64,000 nt of DNA from Blastobasis lacticolella. Taxonomy: Eukaryota; Arthropoda; Insecta; Lepidoptera; Blastobasidae. Location: assembly GCA_905147135.1 (NCBI GenBank), contig LR990050.1:322501-386500 (forward strand). Direction: 5' to 3'. Below the pieces are notes generated by a model, which had not been told where the DNA came from, did not search any database, and worked only from the letters and a program-made list of their open reading frames with translations. The position numbers and the translations under genes are program-made. Positions 48,101 through 54,100 of the stretch are shown piece by piece. Within the stretch, counting starts at the first letter, position 1, and each line of letters begins with the position of its first letter.

Positions 48101-51100
48101 TGCAAATGCAGAGACGGAACAAGGAAGTCCATCTGCAGATAAGTTATATTTTGTTACGAATTTCTACTCGTAACAAACACGAACAAATCTGACGAAGTCG
48201 TCCGGAGCGAATTTTTTTAACCTTGTCCTTATAATTTAATATTGTCATTATAATAAAAGGTAAGATGTCTAGTGAATCAAACCCACGCCCTGATACCTAC
48301 CACCGTCTTTTATATCTCTCGATCCTCCATACCGTGAATCGGCAGTGCTTGGTTTTGCAAAGAGGAGGGTTATGATTTTGACCGGTATGAATGTTTATTT
48401 GCTGCCTCATAACTTCTAAACTAAGTACCTACTTACTTATCGTTAGAAGTATATAGGTATCTTCATTATCCACAGGTTGGCCTATGTGACTTCACAATAA
48501 ATTGAATATGATGACCTCTAGAGGCCAGTCATAAAAAAAAAATGAAAAGGATAGGTACATTAATATATTAAACAGGCAGCATATTCTTTATTTTCCATAA
48601 AAATCGTATAATGATGATGCACAAGGACAGAAGGGACAGATAAAATTGAGGACCGCTATTTACAAGATTTGAGTATTACAATTTTATTCAATGAATACTA
48701 AATCCGACCCTGTTAGCATCAAAATATTTTCGAACACCGAAATATTGCTCAATTTGCCAATAATTTTAAATCTATATTTAATGGCAAGTTGTTTTAAGGT
48801 AAAGCATTTCAATTATTTTAAATTCAACTATTACGATACATTTTGTCACAATTTCTAAAATTGATTCCCGGTCGCCGCAACCACGAATGAAATTACTTAC
48901 CGATGAAAAGATAATTCTGGTGTATTTTCATACTTTGTGCTTTCACATAAATGTGCACAAAGTTACACCGACTTTTAAATTATTTGATACAAATTTTATT
49001 TAGAAATTATAAAATTTACACAGATGTTTCAACAGAAACGTCAGGTCGTTGAAAACAGACCAATTTAAAGATTGAGGGCGTGTGAGCCAAGAAATTTTTA
49101 TTATGAGCCAGGTTCATTTAACCCGTTGAGGAAAGAACGGAGTAAGGAATTTCTTAATTCTTGGACCCTACTGATTGTGCTGAAAATATGAGATTCTCCA
49201 TATGATTAATAACACCAACATTTTTGTAATTTTTGTCATCTTATAGGCTCATATTGTACACAATTTGTGGGGGCCCTAAGTTATTTTGTTTTTTCAATAA
49301 AAATGTTAATTATCTCTTAAGCGAAAGGCGAATGAAAACGGATTTCACTTGATTTCAATTTCTATTTTGACGAAAAGGCCAAAATAGCCCTGGTCTAAAA
49401 TTCTCTAGTAAATATTTTTTTTCACCGGGAAGTAGGGAAGAGCTTGGGTTGGGTTTGGGGCCCGGAGGCCCCGTATCATTGATATGGCTAATACGGCGGT
49501 AGCTACGCCCCTGCTAGTACCAATGATTCTTTTCTGAGTTATGTACATTACTTTAACACTAACCGATGCTCTTACAGATAGGGAAAACATCATGTAGAAA
49601 CCTGAACATTCAGCCGATTGTATGTGATCCAATTCGGTCAGGATTAGTTTCACGGAGGTCAGGTGGCTGTATCATGATCGAGGCGGACCCGCCAATTAAC
49701 GCCAAGATGACCACAATGAAAACCGTATAAAAATTAGCGACGTAAGCGTAAGACGTAGCGTTGAAAGAAATTAGCGACGAATATTGAGAGCCATCCCTTC
49801 CACCAGGTATCCGTCCGAGCCGGCGGCATAGTCTCCGACGGGCAATGGCACACCGTGTCCCTGGAGCGTCGCGGCGCCGACGCCCGGCTGACCGTGGACC
49901 GGCGCTCGGCCCGCGCGGCCGCGCCGCCGCCCGCCGCCGTGCTGGACGCGCGGGCGGACCGCGTGCTCATCGGCGCCACGCTGCGGAGGCACGCGCATGC
50001 CTTGGCGCCTGAGCAGGTGGGTTGGGTGGGGGTGTATGCGTGAGTGAGTGGGTAGGCTGCCTTGGCGGCTGAGTTAGTTGGTTGAGCGAGGCTGTAGGTC
50101 TGCATCAGGACGTGAAGGTATTCGGGCTATATGCTGACTACAACCGAAGCCTGAGCAGTTCGCCTGGGTGAGTACCACCGCCTTATCTATTTCTGCCACC
50201 AAGTAACAATGCATTGTTGTGTTCCGGTTTGAAAGACAATCAATACCAGCCAATAATAACCAAAGCAATTACGGGCATGTTGCACAATGAGAACGCAAAG
50301 GCATCTGCGTCTCTACATTTATGTTACACGAAACTTGTGTGTGTGTGAATCGTAGGTGTTATGAGCACCAGCTCATTTGTCATTAAGTAAGTAGTGTATA
50401 AAACGCAATCAAAACTTTGTGTGAACAACGCTTAAGCTTTTACTTGTTATGGACATTGAATAAATCATTCATTTGTAGATTATATTTTTTTATGTCATAC
50501 GATAGACAAACAGACAAGCAAGCGAGCCAGGTTTCTTCCGTAAATATTTTTACCGGAGAACCCTAAGAATTCATAGAATATAAACCCACAAACATTTTCT
50601 CTTCTCACATCTCCCATTCTATACCACCTGCACCATCCTCAGGTAACCTACGGCTTCGAGGGCTGCCTCCGCGACCTCCGTCTCGGCGGAGTGCCCCTCC
50701 CGCTCTCCGAGGGCGGCGCCTCCCACGACGGTCGCGCCCAACTCGTGCGGGCCGTGCGGGCGCGGCCGCGGCCCGCCTGCCCGCCGCTGCCCGACCCCGG
50801 CCCGTGCGGGGCCGCGCCCTGCCTCAACGGGGGCACCTGCACGGCGTTGCAGCCCGCCCTGCCGCCGCTGCTGGAGGATGGTGAGTGTTGGACAGTGGGA
50901 TGTGTGTATCTATATATATCGTCTAATATTTCCACTAATAACATGCATTTCTTCCCCCAGCGGGCGAGGACACAACTTCGGGCTACCGCTGCACGTGCCA
51001 CGCGCGGTTCCTGGGGCGCCGCTGCGAGGTGGACACGGACCCGTGCGCGTCGGCGCCCTGCCTGCACGGCGGCCGCTGCGAGGCGGCCAGCGGCGGCTTC

Positions 51101-54100
51101 CGGTGCGCCTGCGCCGCGGGGCTGGCTGGGGCTAGGTGAGACTTCCTTACACACACGACCCCGCCATTTTACCCAGTAGTACCAAGAGTCATCGTAGCCG
51201 ATGATGGAGCAATCCAGAAACAGTCGATTCACCCTACCCTATTGCAATACAGATGCGAGCGCGGCCGCTGGTGCCGGCCCGACGCCGAGGGCGCCGCGGC
51301 CTGCTTACACGGTGGCGCGTGCGAGGAGGGCGAGTGGGGCCCGTCGTGCCGGTGCCGGGGCTACTTCGGCCCGCGATGCCAGTTCGACGTGGACGAGTGC
51401 GCGGGCGAGCCCTGCCTGAACGGGGCCACGTGCCTGAACGAGCCCGGCTCCTTCCGGTGTTTGTGTCCGCCTGATAAGACTGGTGAGTCGCGAGATTCTT
51501 TTGAAATGAAATACTCTCACTCTATATTCAACCCTTGACAAACTCAACTCTCCTAGCCTCTATTTAACCCCCATCAAATTTATTTTTGAATATAAAAAGT
51601 AGTCCTTCCCCAGACCGCTATCTATCGCATGCAAAAAAAAATTCGATATCAGTTCAATGGTTTCGGTGTTACCCCCACTACATTTTCCATTTTATAGACC
51701 TTTACCTATCGATCGTTTATTACCATGATACATTGATGCACAGGCATGAACTGCGGCAACCCGCTATACTCCGACGCGGTGGTATCCGGCGAGGCCGGCG
51801 GTGCCGACGGCTGGCGGGCACTACACGAAGTCTGGCGATGGGCGGTATCCGCAAAATGGCCGCTCGCAATCGCGGTCGCAGCACTTCTAATACTGCTATT
51901 ACTCGCCGCGTTGCCGTTGGCCTTACGCCGACGACGCGCGCGTCAGACCCCGCCGAAGGACGACTTGAACAGCCACGCGCACGAGAAACTGACGCGGACC
52001 AGGGTCTCGAAGCTGTCCAATTTGGAAGGTAGGTCGGAGTGGAGTTTTGTGTACAACTACTCAGTTTATCCGTCCCTAATTGAAATTCTAGTGAGTGAGT
52101 ATTGCTTTGGTAAGCAGTTATCGTAGCCTACACGTCTATAGGCTACGATAACTGCTTACCATCAGGCGGCTTGTTTGCCACCTAAGCAGTATAAACAAAA
52201 TTGTGAAATTTTTGGCCAACGCCAAATAATACTTGAAGTTTCAAGTTAAGTGTCACCATGAGGATTACATTTAATATATCTACTTTAATGCTACTTTGAG
52301 CTAACTTTCAAACTCTCCAAAACAGGAATATAGCTATGTAACATAACTGAACTAAAATAGTTATGCCATTTCCAGTCTCATTGCGTATTACTCGTATTGT
52401 GTTTTATTAATTTTTCACGTGCTTGTGAAACCGATAATCAGGGTTTTAAGCACTGTTCTCAGGGTTTGGAAACTGGATAGGTAAGTCATCCACTTTTTGG
52501 AGTCTGCTTTGAGACTAGTCGAACTTCTGCATCGAAATGAGCTCGCCACTTGTTAGGTGTGCTTCCTAATATCCTTGGCAAAGCGAAATTGAACAAGGTC
52601 TTCCGCTGGGGACCCCTGAGATTGCCTGAACAGTCTCGGGAGTTAGATTTTACCCTGTGACGATATTATTATTATATCTATTCTAGCCCTCTCTCTACGG
52701 TAAGACATTTCTTTTTAGAAATAAGCTGTACCTTTTGTGATTGTTAGCTTTATGTTCATATTATTGTAACTTTCTTTGTGCACAATAAATGGTTAAATAA
52801 ACAAATAAACCACCTAACCCCATCCCACCAGTGGCTTCCCGCGAGCGTCCAGCGTCGTGCGGCGGCGGCGGGCCGCCCGACTGCCCCGCGCCGCTCAACA
52901 ACATGGAGACGCTGCGCTCCTACGGCTCGGCTGGCGACGAGCTCGAGGGCATCCCACCGGACTACCTGCGGAACCTGAACCGGGGAGATCTCCAGCCGCC
53001 GAGGAAGCCCTGGTCGGAGCAGATGCACCTGCAAACCTTCGTCGATAACAAGATATATAACGGTCAGTGGTGCGATGCTGTTGTAGGAGGAGGGAATGTA
53101 ATTGTGTTTCCATTGGGTCTAATGAGCGCTAAGGGTGCCTGCAAAAGTCAACGGTAAAAGAATGAATTTATTTTATTTTTTACTTTGTCAATTTATGTAT
53201 AACATTGGGTCATAAATGGTGCTCAATGAATGTAAGTAAAATAGGCGTCTTAATCGTAACTTCTGGCACTCTTAAGTCTCTTTCTGGCTACCCTCGTATA
53301 AAGGAGGACCGCCAAATGTATAGATCCCAGCCTATATAGCCCCATATGACATTTAACAACAATTTTTTTTTACATAAGTACTAAAAATAATTGTTTTGAG
53401 CGATATGTCATTTGAAAGGTTTTTATATTCTACAACTTTTACCGTAACTTTCCATAGTTATCCTTTTTCTTTCTATTGTGAGTTATCGCCATAAGGAGTA
53501 AGAATTGTACAACATTAAAAATCTTTGCCAATAACATATCGCTCAATATATGTCCAGACCTTAATACACCTCAGGTATTTGATAACACCTATCCTCAGTA
53601 CTCATATCTCCAAATATTTATGTCTCCATGACTTATTACAGACCTGAAAAACTGCAAACCCCGAATACGACAATCGCCGGGCGCCGTCCGGCGCGCGCCC
53701 CTAATGGGGGGCGTGGGCGCTGCGGGGGGCGGCGGGGGGGACATGGTGGGGGGCTATCACTGGGACTGCTCCGACTGGTGCGGAGGGGGGCCCGCGCTGC
53801 CTGGAATCACTGAGGTAAAATAAAAATCAATCATCTTGGCGTTAATGTCCCGGTTGTGCTCTCGCGCACGAGGGCCCGGGGTCCGCCTTGACCGTGATGG
53901 ATTTGGCAGGTTAGGTAATTACAGTGGAGCGACTGCCATCTGACCTCCGTGACCCTGCTACCAGGGGAACCTGACCAGATTGGCTCATGGTTACACATCC
54001 AGTCGCCTGAATGTGCAGGTTTCATCATGATGTTTTCCCTCACTAAGGTAAAATAAAAATAAATAAATATGCTTGGACACATTCACACAGCGCCATCTAG

